NCBI RefSeq assembly: GCF_041677825.1
Contig: NZ_JBAYPG010000012.1
Coordinates: forward strand, 1 to 64,000
Length of the DNA stretch: 64,000 nucleotides
Source of the DNA: Castellaniella sp041677825
Lineage (GTDB): Bacteria; Pseudomonadota; Gammaproteobacteria; Burkholderiales; Burkholderiaceae_B
Direction of reading: 5' to 3'
Part shown: in pieces, positions 28,307 to 36,016 of the stretch
How positions within the stretch are numbered: position 1 is the stretch's first letter
Layout: every line of letters starts with the position of its first letter
Position numbers and translations under genes: made by a program
The notes under the pieces: model-generated
Database searches by the model: none
Seen by the model: only the letters and a program-made list of their open reading frames with translations
Told to the model about the DNA's origin: nothing

Positions 28307-29224
28307 ATGACGTCGGCCTTGCCAGAATTCGACGGCTGGCTGCGTGCCACGGTCGAGCGTACCACGGCCGTGCTCGATGAACTGCTGCCGCAACCCGCTG
28401 AGTCCGACCCGGTACAACTGCATGCCGCGATGCGCCATGCGGTCCTGGGGCCGGGCAAGCGGGTGCGTGCAGCGCTGGTCCTGGCGGCGGGCGAAGCCAG
28501 CCGCTCGGCAGGTGGGCCGCCCGATGTGCTCGATGTCGCACTGGACAACGCGGCCGCTGCGGTCGAACTCATCCACGCGTATTCGCTGGTGCACGACGAT
28601 CTGCCTTGCATGGATGATGACGATCTGCGACGCGGCCAGCCTACGGTGCACCGCCGGTATGGCGAGGCCCTGGCCATGCTGGCCGGTGATGCCTTGCAGC
28701 CACTGGCTTTTGCCTGCCTCGCGCAGATGCCCATCGCCCCGGCGCTGGTCGTGCAGGCCGTGCAGTTGCTGGCCCGGGCAGCCGGCAGCCAGGGCATGGT
28801 GGGTGGTCAGGCCATTGATTGCGCGCATACCGGGCATGCCATGTCGGTGGCAGCGCTGCAGCAGATGCATCGCATGAAGACCGGGGCCTTGCTCGAAGCC
28901 AGCGTGCTGCTGGGGGGTGTGGTCGCCGGGGCCAGTTCAACGGCGCGCACCGGGCTCGAGGCGTATGCATTGGCCATGGGGCTGGCTTTTCAGGTCGTGG
29001 ATGATATTCTGGATGTCACGGGCAATGCCGATACCCTGGGAAAGACGCCAGGCAAGGACGCCGCCCTTGGCAAACCGACCTATGTGTCCACGCTGGGGCT
29101 CGCCGAGTCTCGCAGCCTGCTGGCCAGCCTGCACGATCAGGCGCAGGCGGCCCTGTTGCCCCTGGGGCCCGCTGCGGGGCGCCTGCGCGAATTATCCGAT
29201 TTCATCATAGGCCGCTCATCCTGA
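28307..29224 (+). CDS. ispA: Farnesyl diphosphate synthase (IspA)
   Basis: IspA condenses IPP with DMAPP and GPP to farnesyl diphosphate, the precursor for undecaprenol, quinones and, here, squalene. The 305-residue protein has the first aspartate-rich motif DDLPCMDDDD (97-106) and the second one in FQVVDDILDVTG. ATG 28307 is chosen from the family N-terminus. The 215-bp upstream gap contains a TACAAT box (28176-28181) with a weak TTTCAT 18 nt before it. xseB, often found just before ispA, is absent here. dxs follows after 27 nt. Confidence 0.94.
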   Translation: MTSALPEFDGWLRATVERTTAVLDELLPQPAESDPVQLHAAMRHAVLGPGKRVRAALVLAAGEASRSAGGPPDVLDVALDNAAAAVELIHAYSLVHDDLPCMDDDDLRRGQPTVHRRYGEALAMLAGDALQPLAFACLAQMPIAPALVVQAVQLLARAAGSQGMVGGQAIDCAHTGHAMSVAALQQMHRMKTGALLEASVLLGGVVAGASSTARTGLEAYALAMGLAFQVVDDILDVTGNADTLGKTPGKDAALGKPTYVSTLGLAESRSLLASLHDQAQAALLPLGPAAGRLRELSDFIIGRSS

Positions 29225-29251
29225 TGGGCGTGGCCTCGAATCCATGATCTT

Positions 29252-31111
29252 ATGACGACTTTACTTGAAGGGATCGAATCGCCGAACGACTTGCGTCGCC
29301 TTCGGCGCCAGGATCTCACGCTTCTGGCCGATGAATTGCGCACATTCGTGCTCGAATCGGTGGCCCGTACCGGGGGGCATCTGTCCTCCAACCTGGGTAC
29401 CGTCGAACTGACCCTCGCCTTGCATTATGTATTCAACACACCGGATGATCGATTGATCTGGGACGTCGGTCACCAGTCGTATCCGCACAAGATTCTCACG
29501 GGTCGGCGCGAGGCCATGGCCGGGCTGCGCCAGTGGGGGGGGATCTCGGGCTTTCCCAGGCGTTGCGAATCGCCATGGGATGCCTTTGGCACGGCCCATT
29601 CATCGACCTCGATCTCGGCGGCCCTGGGCATGGCCGTGGCCGCCCGCAACGCAGGGCTGCAGCGGCAGCACATTGCCGTGATCGGTGACGGGGCCATGAC
29701 GGCCGGGATGGCATTCGAGGCACTGAACAATGCCGGCGTGCTGTCCGATGTCAATCTGCTGGTCGTGCTCAATGACAACGACATGTCGATCTCGCCGCCC
29801 GTGGGGGCCCTGAACTATTATTTTGCGCGCCTGCTCTCGGGCCAGTTCTATGCCCGGGCACGCAACATGGGGCGTGCTGTATTGCAGCATGTGCCGCCCG
29901 CACTGGCTCTGGCGCGCAAACTCGAGGGGCACGCCAAGGGCATGCTGTCGCCGGCGACCCTGTTCGAGGAGCTGGGTTTTCATTACATGGGGCCCATCGA
30001 CGGGCACGATCTGGATGCGCTCATTCCGACGCTCGAAAACGTGCGTCAGTTGGGTGGTCTGCAGTTTTTGCACGTCGTGACACGCAAGGGGCAGGGCTAC
30101 AAACTGGCCGAAGCGGATCCCGTGCTCTACCACGGGCCAGGCCGCTTCGATCCGGCCGTGGGCATACAGAAATCCACCCGGCCATCCCGGCAGAGTTTTT
30201 CGCAGGTCTTTGGTCGCTGGCTCTGCGACATGGCCGACCACGACGAACGGCTGGTCGGCATCACGCCGGCCATGCGTGAAGGCAGTGGGCTGGTCGAGTT
30301 CGAGCGGCGTTTTCCGGCGCGCTACTTCGATGTCGGCATTGCCGAGCAGCACGCGGTGACTTTCGCCGCCGGCCTGGCGTGCGAGGGCAACAAACCGGTG
30401 CTGGCGATCTACTCCACATTCCTGCAGCGTGGCTATGATCAGCTCATCCACGACGTGGCGCTGCAGAACCTCGATGTCACCTTCGCACTCGATCGAGCGG
30501 GCATCGTGGGTGCAGACGGCGCCACGCATGCCGGCAGTTTCGACATTGCCTTTCTGCGTTGTGTGCCCAATATGGTGGTGGCCACGCCTTCGGACGAACA
30601 CGAAGCGCGCCTGCTGCTGAGTACCTGCTATCGGTACGATGGCCCGGCTGCGGTGCGCTATCCCCGGGGCGCCGGCTGCGGCGCCGACCCGGGCACCAGC
30701 CTCGAGAGTGTGGCGATCGGCCAGGCCGTCCTGCGGCGTACCGGCGTCGCGGTCGCCTTGCTGGTGTTCGGTACCTTGCTGCCCGAGGCCGCCCTTGCCG
30801 CCGAGGCGCTGGATGCCACACTGGTCGACATGCGCTTCGTCAAGCCGCTCGACGAAGCCCTGCTGGCACGGCTTGCACAGGATCACACCCTCTTTGTGAC
30901 GCTCGAAGAGGCCACCATCATGGGCGGCGCAGGCAGCGCCGTCTCCGTGTTCTTTCACCGTGAAGGCATCGGCTGCCCGATCCTGCAGCTGGGTCTGCCC
31001 GATGCGTTCATCGATCATGGCGAGCAGAAGGCCATTCTCGCTCGCCTGGGGCTGGATGCCGCAGGTATCGAAGCCGCCATACGCCAACGCTTGTCAAGGA
31101 AGCCGACATGA
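29252..31111 (+). CDS. dxs: 1-deoxy-D-xylulose-5-phosphate synthase
   Basis: Dxs makes DXP from pyruvate and glyceraldehyde 3-phosphate, the entry step of the MEP isoprenoid pathway and a precursor for thiamine and pyridoxal. The 619-residue transketolase-like protein has the thiamine diphosphate motif starting GDG (145-147) and ending in NDND, plus the C-terminal pyrimidine domain (YFDVGIAEQHAVTFAAGLA). Length is normal. It follows ispA closely and overlaps folE2 by 4 nt. pdxA, which uses the same DXP pool, lies nearby on the other strand. Confidence 0.96.
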   Translation: MTTLLEGIESPNDLRRLRRQDLTLLADELRTFVLESVARTGGHLSSNLGTVELTLALHYVFNTPDDRLIWDVGHQSYPHKILTGRREAMAGLRQWGGISGFPRRCESPWDAFGTAHSSTSISAALGMAVAARNAGLQRQHIAVIGDGAMTAGMAFEALNNAGVLSDVNLLVVLNDNDMSISPPVGALNYYFARLLSGQFYARARNMGRAVLQHVPPALALARKLEGHAKGMLSPATLFEELGFHYMGPIDGHDLDALIPTLENVRQLGGLQFLHVVTRKGQGYKLAEADPVLYHGPGRFDPAVGIQKSTRPSRQSFSQVFGRWLCDMADHDERLVGITPAMREGSGLVEFERRFPARYFDVGIAEQHAVTFAAGLACEGNKPVLAIYSTFLQRGYDQLIHDVALQNLDVTFALDRAGIVGADGATHAGSFDIAFLRCVPNMVVATPSDEHEARLLLSTCYRYDGPAAVRYPRGAGCGADPGTSLESVAIGQAVLRRTGVAVALLVFGTLLPEAALAAEALDATLVDMRFVKPLDEALLARLAQDHTLFVTLEEATIMGGAGSAVSVFFHREGIGCPILQLGLPDAFIDHGEQKAILARLGLDAAGIEAAIRQRLSRKPT

Positions 31112-31911
31112 ACACCGTGCTCGACCCGGTACTGACCACTCTGCCCGACGTACAGGGGGGGCTGGATACTCGCCAGATACCGATTCAGCGGGTTGGCGTC
31201 AGGGGCCTGCGACAGCCGCTGATGATCGACGCGGGTGGTGAACCGCAGGCCACCATTGCCGAGGTTGAAATGACGGTGGCACTGCCTGCGCCCGAGAAAG
31301 GCACGCACATGTCACGCTTCATCGAATTGCTCGAAGAGCACCGTTTGCAGCCTCTTTCCATCGAGGGGCTGGGGCGCCTGGCCGTGCGCATGCTGGATCG
31401 GCTTCAGGTCGAGGCAGGCGATATTCATCTGGCATTTCCATACTTCGTGGCCAAGCAGGCGCCGGTGTCGGGGGCCCGCAGCCTCATGGATTATCAGGTG
31501 TCCTGGCAGGTACAGGCACAGAAGGGCCAGGCACCGGTGTTCGTTGTCCAGGTGCAGGTTCCGGTGACCAGCCTGTGCCCGTGCTCGAAGGCGATTTCAG
31601 ACTACGGGGCGCACAATCAGCGCTCGCTGATCACGCTCGACCTGGGTGTGACCCAGGCGCCTGATCTCGCGGGCCTGATCGCCCGCATCGAAGCCCAGGC
31701 CTCGTGCGAGCTCTGGGGCCTGCTCAAACGGGCCGATGAAAAATACGTCACCGAGCATGCGTATGAAAACCCCAAGTTCGTCGAGGACCTGGTGCGTGAC
31801 GTGGCCCTCATGGTTCACAACCTGCCCGGCATCCGCCATTATCGGGTCCAGGCAGAGAATTTCGAATCCATCCATAATCATTCGGCGTATGCCATGGTCA
31901 GCAGTCACTGA
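31108..31911 (+). CDS. folE2: GTP cyclohydrolase FolE2 (type IB)
   Basis: FolE2 converts GTP to 7,8-dihydroneopterin triphosphate, the first step of folate (and queuosine) synthesis, using a metal-promiscuous tunnel-fold enzyme unrelated in sequence to FolE1. The 267-residue product has SLCPCSKAISDYGAHNQRS. C157 and H169 keep the 12-residue spacing of the Cys147/His159 metal ligands of the Neisseria enzyme. The ATGA overlap with dxs implies coupled translation. FolE2 is often Zur-regulated in organisms with both forms; no such separate promoter is visible. Confidence 0.93.
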   Translation: MNTVLDPVLTTLPDVQGGLDTRQIPIQRVGVRGLRQPLMIDAGGEPQATIAEVEMTVALPAPEKGTHMSRFIELLEEHRLQPLSIEGLGRLAVRMLDRLQVEAGDIHLAFPYFVAKQAPVSGARSLMDYQVSWQVQAQKGQAPVFVVQVQVPVTSLCPCSKAISDYGAHNQRSLITLDLGVTQAPDLAGLIARIEAQASCELWGLLKRADEKYVTEHAYENPKFVEDLVRDVALMVHNLPGIRHYRVQAENFESIHNHSAYAMVSSH

Positions 31912-32002
31912 AACGTGCTATCATGGTTGGTTACTTGCCCGGCCTGCGATCGTGCGGTCGGGCTGTCTGTTCATTTGCACAGATATCCACAAGGAGTCCA
32001 TC
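31895..32002 (+). promoter_or_regulatory. rpsF leader: candidate promoter and hairpin
   Basis: A possible promoter is TGGTCA (31895-31900), 18-nt spacer and TATCAT (31919-31924). Downstream GCCCG (31937-31941) pairs with CGGGC (31959-31963), with further partial pairing inside. rpsF leaders in many bacteria carry a hairpin bound by S6-S18 for feedback. Position fits, but I cannot confirm the conserved CCG bulge. The rpsF ribosome site AAGGAG follows. Confidence 0.4.
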
Positions 32003-32368
32003 ATGCGTCACTACGAAGTAGTGTTCATCGTACATCCCGACCAGAGCGAGCAGGTGCCCGCCATGGTCGAGCGTTACCAGGCCATGGTCACCGGCCATGG
32101 CGGCCAGATTCACCGGGTTGAAGACTGGGGTCGCCGCCAGCTGGCCTATCCCATCCAGAAGCTCGTCAAGGCCCACTATGTGTGTTTCAACATCGAATGT
32201 GGCCCGGCCGCGCTCGAAGAGCTCGAGCACTCGTTCCGTTACAACGATGCCATCCTGCGTCATCTGTTCATCAAGACCCGGCATGCGCACACGGAGCCGT
32301 CACTGATGATGAAATCCGTCGAACGCGACGAAGCGCGCAAGGCATCCACCGAGACCCAGAGTTCCTGA
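32003..32368 (+). CDS. rpsF: 30S ribosomal protein S6
   Basis: S6 binds 16S rRNA together with S18. The 121-residue product starts MRHYEVVFIVHPDQSEQVP and contains VEDWGRRQLAYPIQK, diagnostic of S6. ATG 32003 has AAGGAG 9 nt upstream. It heads rpsF-priB-rpsR-rplI; priB starts 4 nt after the stop. Confidence 0.97.
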   Translation: MRHYEVVFIVHPDQSEQVPAMVERYQAMVTGHGGQIHRVEDWGRRQLAYPIQKLVKAHYVCFNIECGPAALEELEHSFRYNDAILRHLFIKTRHAHTEPSLMMKSVERDEARKASTETQSS

Positions 32369-32372
32369 TCTG

Positions 32373-32681
32373 GTGGCGCCGCAGCCTGCCAACCGGCTTG
32401 AACTCATCGCCCGGGCCAGCCAGATCGAGCCCCTGCGCCATACGCCTGCAGGCCTGCCTATTGCGCGGGCATGGCTCGAGCATCAGGGCCAGGTCAACGA
32501 AGCGGGTGTGCCCCGGCAAGTCTGTTTTGGCGTGCAGGCCGTGGCGCTGGGCGCCCTGGCGCAACAGCTGGCAGAGACCACAGACGGCACGCTGCTGCAG
32601 GTCAGCGGGTTTCTGGCCCCATTGCGGCAAGGCTCCGATCGGCTGGTATTGCATATACAGCAGTTTGCAGAAGCACTTTGA
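32373..32681 (+). CDS. priB: Primosomal replication protein N (PriB)
   Basis: PriB is an SSB-like OB-fold protein that helps PriA reload DnaB at stalled forks. The 102-residue product has RLELIARASQIEPLRHTPAG, LEHQG and the final strand RLVLHIQQF, in line with PriB. The start is GTG at 32373, 4 nt after rpsF; no upstream ATG fits. Its place between rpsF and rpsR, with dnaB nearby, is the usual proteobacterial arrangement. Confidence 0.92.
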   Translation: MAPQPANRLELIARASQIEPLRHTPAGLPIARAWLEHQGQVNEAGVPRQVCFGVQAVALGALAQQLAETTDGTLLQVSGFLAPLRQGSDRLVLHIQQFAEAL

Positions 32682-32727
32682 ATCCATCCGCCAGCCGCTG
32701 GCTGGCATATCGATATAGGCATTTATC

Positions 32728-33000
32728 ATGGCATACTTCAAGAAGCCCAAGGACAAGCGCAGGTTCGGTCAGCAGAATCCCTTGTTCAAGCGGCGCAAGT
32801 TCTGTCGTTTCACCGTGGCCAAGGTCGAAGAAATCGACTACAAGGATCTCGACACCCTGCGCGACTTCATCCAGGAAAACGGCAAGATCATTCCGGCGCG
32901 CCTTACGGGCACCAAGGCCCGTTACCAGCGTCAGCTCGATACGGCCATCAAGCGGGCCCGCTTCCTGGCGCTGCTGCCTTACACCGACAACCACCACTGA
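32728..33000 (+). CDS. rpsR: 30S ribosomal protein S18
   Basis: S18 pairs with S6 on the 30S platform. The 90-residue product contains RRKFCRF and the core IDYKDLDTLRDFIQENGKII, then ARLTGTKARYQRQLDTAIKR, which is unmistakable. It lies 46 nt after priB and 13 nt before rplI. Confidence 0.97.
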   Translation: MAYFKKPKDKRRFGQQNPLFKRRKFCRFTVAKVEEIDYKDLDTLRDFIQENGKIIPARLTGTKARYQRQLDTAIKRARFLALLPYTDNHH

Positions 33001-33013
33001 AAGGGCGCCTCTC

Positions 33014-33469
33014 ATGCAAGTCATTCTGCTTGAAAAAGTCTACAACCTGGGCAATCTGGGCGATGTGGTGCGTGTGCGCGATGGCTATGCCCGCAACTAC
33101 CTGATTCCCCAGAAGATTGCACGGCGGGCAACGGACGCCGCCCTGAAAGAGTTCGAAGCACGGCGCGCCGAACTCGAACGGCAGCAGGCCGAAAAACTGG
33201 CAGCGGCCCAGTCGCTGGCCGACAGGATCCATGGCTATGCACTGGTCATCAGCCAGAAGGCCGGGGTTGATGGGCGGCTGTTCGGTTCGGTCACCAACAT
33301 GGATGTCGCCAGGGCGCTGCAATCGGCCGGGTTCGATGATGTCCACAAAGGTCAGGTGCGCATGCCCGATGGTGCCATCAAGGCCGTGGGTGAGTTCCCG
33401 CTGCAAGTGGTTCTGCATGCCGATGTAGTGGCCGATGTGACCCTCACCGTGCAGGGCGAAATGGCCTGA
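33014..33469 (+). CDS. rplI: 50S ribosomal protein L9
   Basis: L9 stabilises the L1 stalk region. The 151-residue product starts MQVILLEKVYNLGNLGDVV and has the conserved RDGYARNYLIPQ, a long connecting helix (about 45-75) and a C-terminal domain with DGRLFGSVT. Length is normal. Confidence 0.97.
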   Translation: MQVILLEKVYNLGNLGDVVRVRDGYARNYLIPQKIARRATDAALKEFEARRAELERQQAEKLAAAQSLADRIHGYALVISQKAGVDGRLFGSVTNMDVARALQSAGFDDVHKGQVRMPDGAIKAVGEFPLQVVLHADVVADVTLTVQGEMA

Positions 33470-33526
33470 TTGCATGATGCCGGCCCAGCCGGCATCCGCA
33501 GGCATGAATCGGTACGAGAAATCGCT

Positions 33527-34900
33527 GTGGAAATCCAAACAGATGCCCAACTGGATTATCTGCGCGTCCCGCCTCATTCGGTCGAGGCCGAGCAGTCGGT
33601 CCTTGGGGGGCTGCTGCTCGACAACGCGGCATTCGACCGGATCGCCGATGTTCTCGCCGAAGATGATTTCTATCGCTATGATCATCGGCTGATCTGGCAA
33701 CACATCACCCGTCTGGTGGCGCTTTCGCGCCCGGCCGATGTGGTCACCGTGCTCGAATCCCTGAGTACGGCGGGCAAGCTCGACGAATGTGGCGGCTTGC
33801 CGTATCTCAATGCGCTTGCCCACAATACGCCATCGGCCGCCAACATCCGGCGCTATGCCGAGATTGTGCGCGAGCGCTCCATGCTGCGCAAGCTGGTCAG
33901 CATTGCCGACGAAATCTCTGCCGCCGCATTCAACCCACAAGGCAAAGAGGCGCGTCAGATCCTCGATGAGGCAGAATCCCGGGTATTCCAGATCGCCCAG
34001 GAAGGTGCGCGCGGCATGGCCGGGTTTCAGGAAATCCGGCCGCTGCTTGCCCAGGTGGTGGAGCGCATCGACGAGCTCTACCACCGCGAGGGCGATTCCG
34101 ATGTCACCGGGGTGCCCACGGGCTTTCATGATCTGGACCGGATGACCTCCGGGCTGCAACCCGGGGATCTCATCATCGTCGCCGGGCGTCCGTCGATGGG
34201 CAAGACCTCGCTGGCCATGAATATCGGCGAACATGTGGCGATCGAGCAGGGCCTGCCGGTGGCCGTGTTCTCGATGGAAATGGGGGCCGTGCAGCTTGCC
34301 ATGCGCATGATCGGCTCGGTCGGCATGCTCGACCAGCACCGGATGCGCACCGGCAAGCTGGGGCAGGACGACTGGCCGCGCCTGACGCATGCCGTGCAGA
34401 AAGTCGAACAGGCCCAGATCTACATCGACGAAACACCGGCGCTGACCGCGATGGAAGTCCGTGCCCGGGCCCGTCGCCTGGCCAGGCAATGTGGCCGCCT
34501 GGGGCTCAACATCATCGATTATCTTCAGCTCATGTCGGCCAGCAGTTCGGGTGAGAACCGTGCGACCGAAATCTCGGAAATCAGCCGCTCCCTCAAGAGC
34601 CTGGCCAAGGAGCTCGATTGCCCCGTCATGGCACTCTCGCAGCTCAACCGCAGCCTCGAGCAGCGGCCCAACAAGCGCCCTGTCATGAGCGACCTGCGCG
34701 AATCCGGCGCCATAGAACAGGATGCCGATGTCATCCTGTTCATCTACCGTGACGAGGTCTACAACCCCGATTCACCCGACAAGGGCTCGGCGGAAATCAT
34801 CATCGGCAAACAGCGCAATGGGCCGATCGGTACGGTGCGTCTCACGTTCCAGGCCGCCAGCACGCGCTTTCTCAATTTTTCTGCCTCACCTGGCTTCTGA
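33527..34900 (+). CDS. dnaB: Replicative DNA helicase DnaB
   Basis: DnaB is the hexameric fork helicase. From GTG 33527 the product is 457 residues with LRVPPHSVEAEQSVLGGLLL (N-terminal domain), RecA-like domain Walker A GRPSMGKT (220-227), FSMEMG, and DLRESGAIEQDADVI. There is no in-frame ATG near the N-terminus. A TTG at 33470 would add 19 residues starting right after the rplI stop. GTG is preferred because the family N-terminus starts close to this point. Co-directional with rplI. Confidence 0.93.
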   Translation: MEIQTDAQLDYLRVPPHSVEAEQSVLGGLLLDNAAFDRIADVLAEDDFYRYDHRLIWQHITRLVALSRPADVVTVLESLSTAGKLDECGGLPYLNALAHNTPSAANIRRYAEIVRERSMLRKLVSIADEISAAAFNPQGKEARQILDEAESRVFQIAQEGARGMAGFQEIRPLLAQVVERIDELYHREGDSDVTGVPTGFHDLDRMTSGLQPGDLIIVAGRPSMGKTSLAMNIGEHVAIEQGLPVAVFSMEMGAVQLAMRMIGSVGMLDQHRMRTGKLGQDDWPRLTHAVQKVEQAQIYIDETPALTAMEVRARARRLARQCGRLGLNIIDYLQLMSASSSGENRATEISEISRSLKSLAKELDCPVMALSQLNRSLEQRPNKRPVMSDLRESGAIEQDADVILFIYRDEVYNPDSPDKGSAEIIIGKQRNGPIGTVRLTFQAASTRFLNFSASPGF

Positions 34901-34990
34901 TCGCCTGCGGCAGGTTCCGTGGCCAGGCTGCCAGGCCGCAGTGAGGCCCTGCGCCCGACCTGTGGCAGACGACAGCAAGGGGCGGCTGGT

Positions 34991-36016
34991 TCAGGGCCTG
35001 GCCGACATCTGCAGCGCCATGCGGATGGCCGCCGCAAGGGAATCCGCCTGTGCCACGCCCTTGCCGGCGATGTCGAAGGCCGTACCATGGTCGACGCTGG
35101 TGCGCACGAAGGGCAGGCCCACCGTGACGTTCACGCCGGTATCCAGACCCAGGTACTTGACCGGGATCAGCCCCTGATCATGATACTGGGCCACCACGAT
35201 GTCGAATTCGCCCTGACGGGCCCGCATGAAAACCGTGTCGCCCGGCCAGGGCCCGCTGACGTCCAGCCCTTCGGCGCGCGCCTGCGCGATGGCAGGCTCG
35301 ATGATGCGGATTTCCTCGGTGCCGAACGCGCCGTTTTCGCCCGCGTGCGGATTCAGGCCCGCCACGGCAATACGTGGCGCGGCCACGCCACTTTGCAGGC
35401 AGGCCAGATGCGCCAGCCGCATGGCATCGAGCTCGGCCCCCTGGCTGATGGCCTCTGGCACCCGGGCCAGCGGGATGTGGATCGTCACCAGCAGGACGCG
35501 CAATTCGTCATTGGCCAGCATCATGGCGTAGCGGGAGGTCCCGCTACGCTGGGCGAGGATTTCGGTATGACCGGGGAACTTGAGCCCGGCCAGCTGCATG
35601 GCTTCCTTGTTCAGAGGGGCCGTGACCAGTGCCCTGAGCCGGCCCGCCTGGGCATCGTCGATGGCGTGACACAGGTACTCGTAGGCGCCCTGACCGGCAC
35701 GGGCATCCACGCGGCCCCAGGGCAGATCAGGGGGCAGGCCATGCCAGCGGTCGAGCACGCCGATCGTACTGCGGGTCGAACCGGGCCCGGGGTGACCCAG
35801 GGCGATGATGGACAGCGTGTCGTCGAGGCCGGCCACCGCACAGGCGCGCTGCAAGGTCGCCGCGTCGCCGTAGACCACTGCGGGGTGAGGCAGGCCGCGC
35901 GCAAACAGTTGCACGATGAGCTCGGGCCCGATGCCACAGGCATCCCCCATGGTGATGCCCAGGGGCCGGGCCGGCGCCTGCGAGGGGGCGCCGTGTTCAG
36001 AGGGCTGCGCTGGCAT
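34991..36016 (-). CDS. pdxA: 4-hydroxythreonine-4-phosphate dehydrogenase
   Basis: PdxA oxidises 4-phosphohydroxythreonine in the DXP-dependent pyridoxal 5'-phosphate pathway. The 341-residue product has PLGITMGDACGIGPELIVQ near the N-terminus, AQYHDQGLIPVKYLGLD with the metal-binding His-Asp, and VRTSVDHGTAFDIAGKG at the C-terminus. ATG 36016 is chosen; it lies inside the 3' end of phoH (20-bp overlap). It converges on dnaB with a 90-bp gap that shows only weak inverted repeats. Confidence 0.94.
   Translation of the reverse strand: MPAQPSEHGAPSQAPARPLGITMGDACGIGPELIVQLFARGLPHPAVVYGDAATLQRACAVAGLDDTLSIIALGHPGPGSTRSTIGVLDRWHGLPPDLPWGRVDARAGQGAYEYLCHAIDDAQAGRLRALVTAPLNKEAMQLAGLKFPGHTEILAQRSGTSRYAMMLANDELRVLLVTIHIPLARVPEAISQGAELDAMRLAHLACLQSGVAAPRIAVAGLNPHAGENGAFGTEEIRIIEPAIAQARAEGLDVSGPWPGDTVFMRARQGEFDIVVAQYHDQGLIPVKYLGLDTGVNVTVGLPFVRTSVDHGTAFDIAGKGVAQADSLAAAIRMALQMSARP

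Noticed and set aside
33470..33526. TTG start for dnaB directly after rplI
   Set aside because: It would add 19 residues unlike the family; GTG 33527 is closer to the usual N-terminus. Not excluded.
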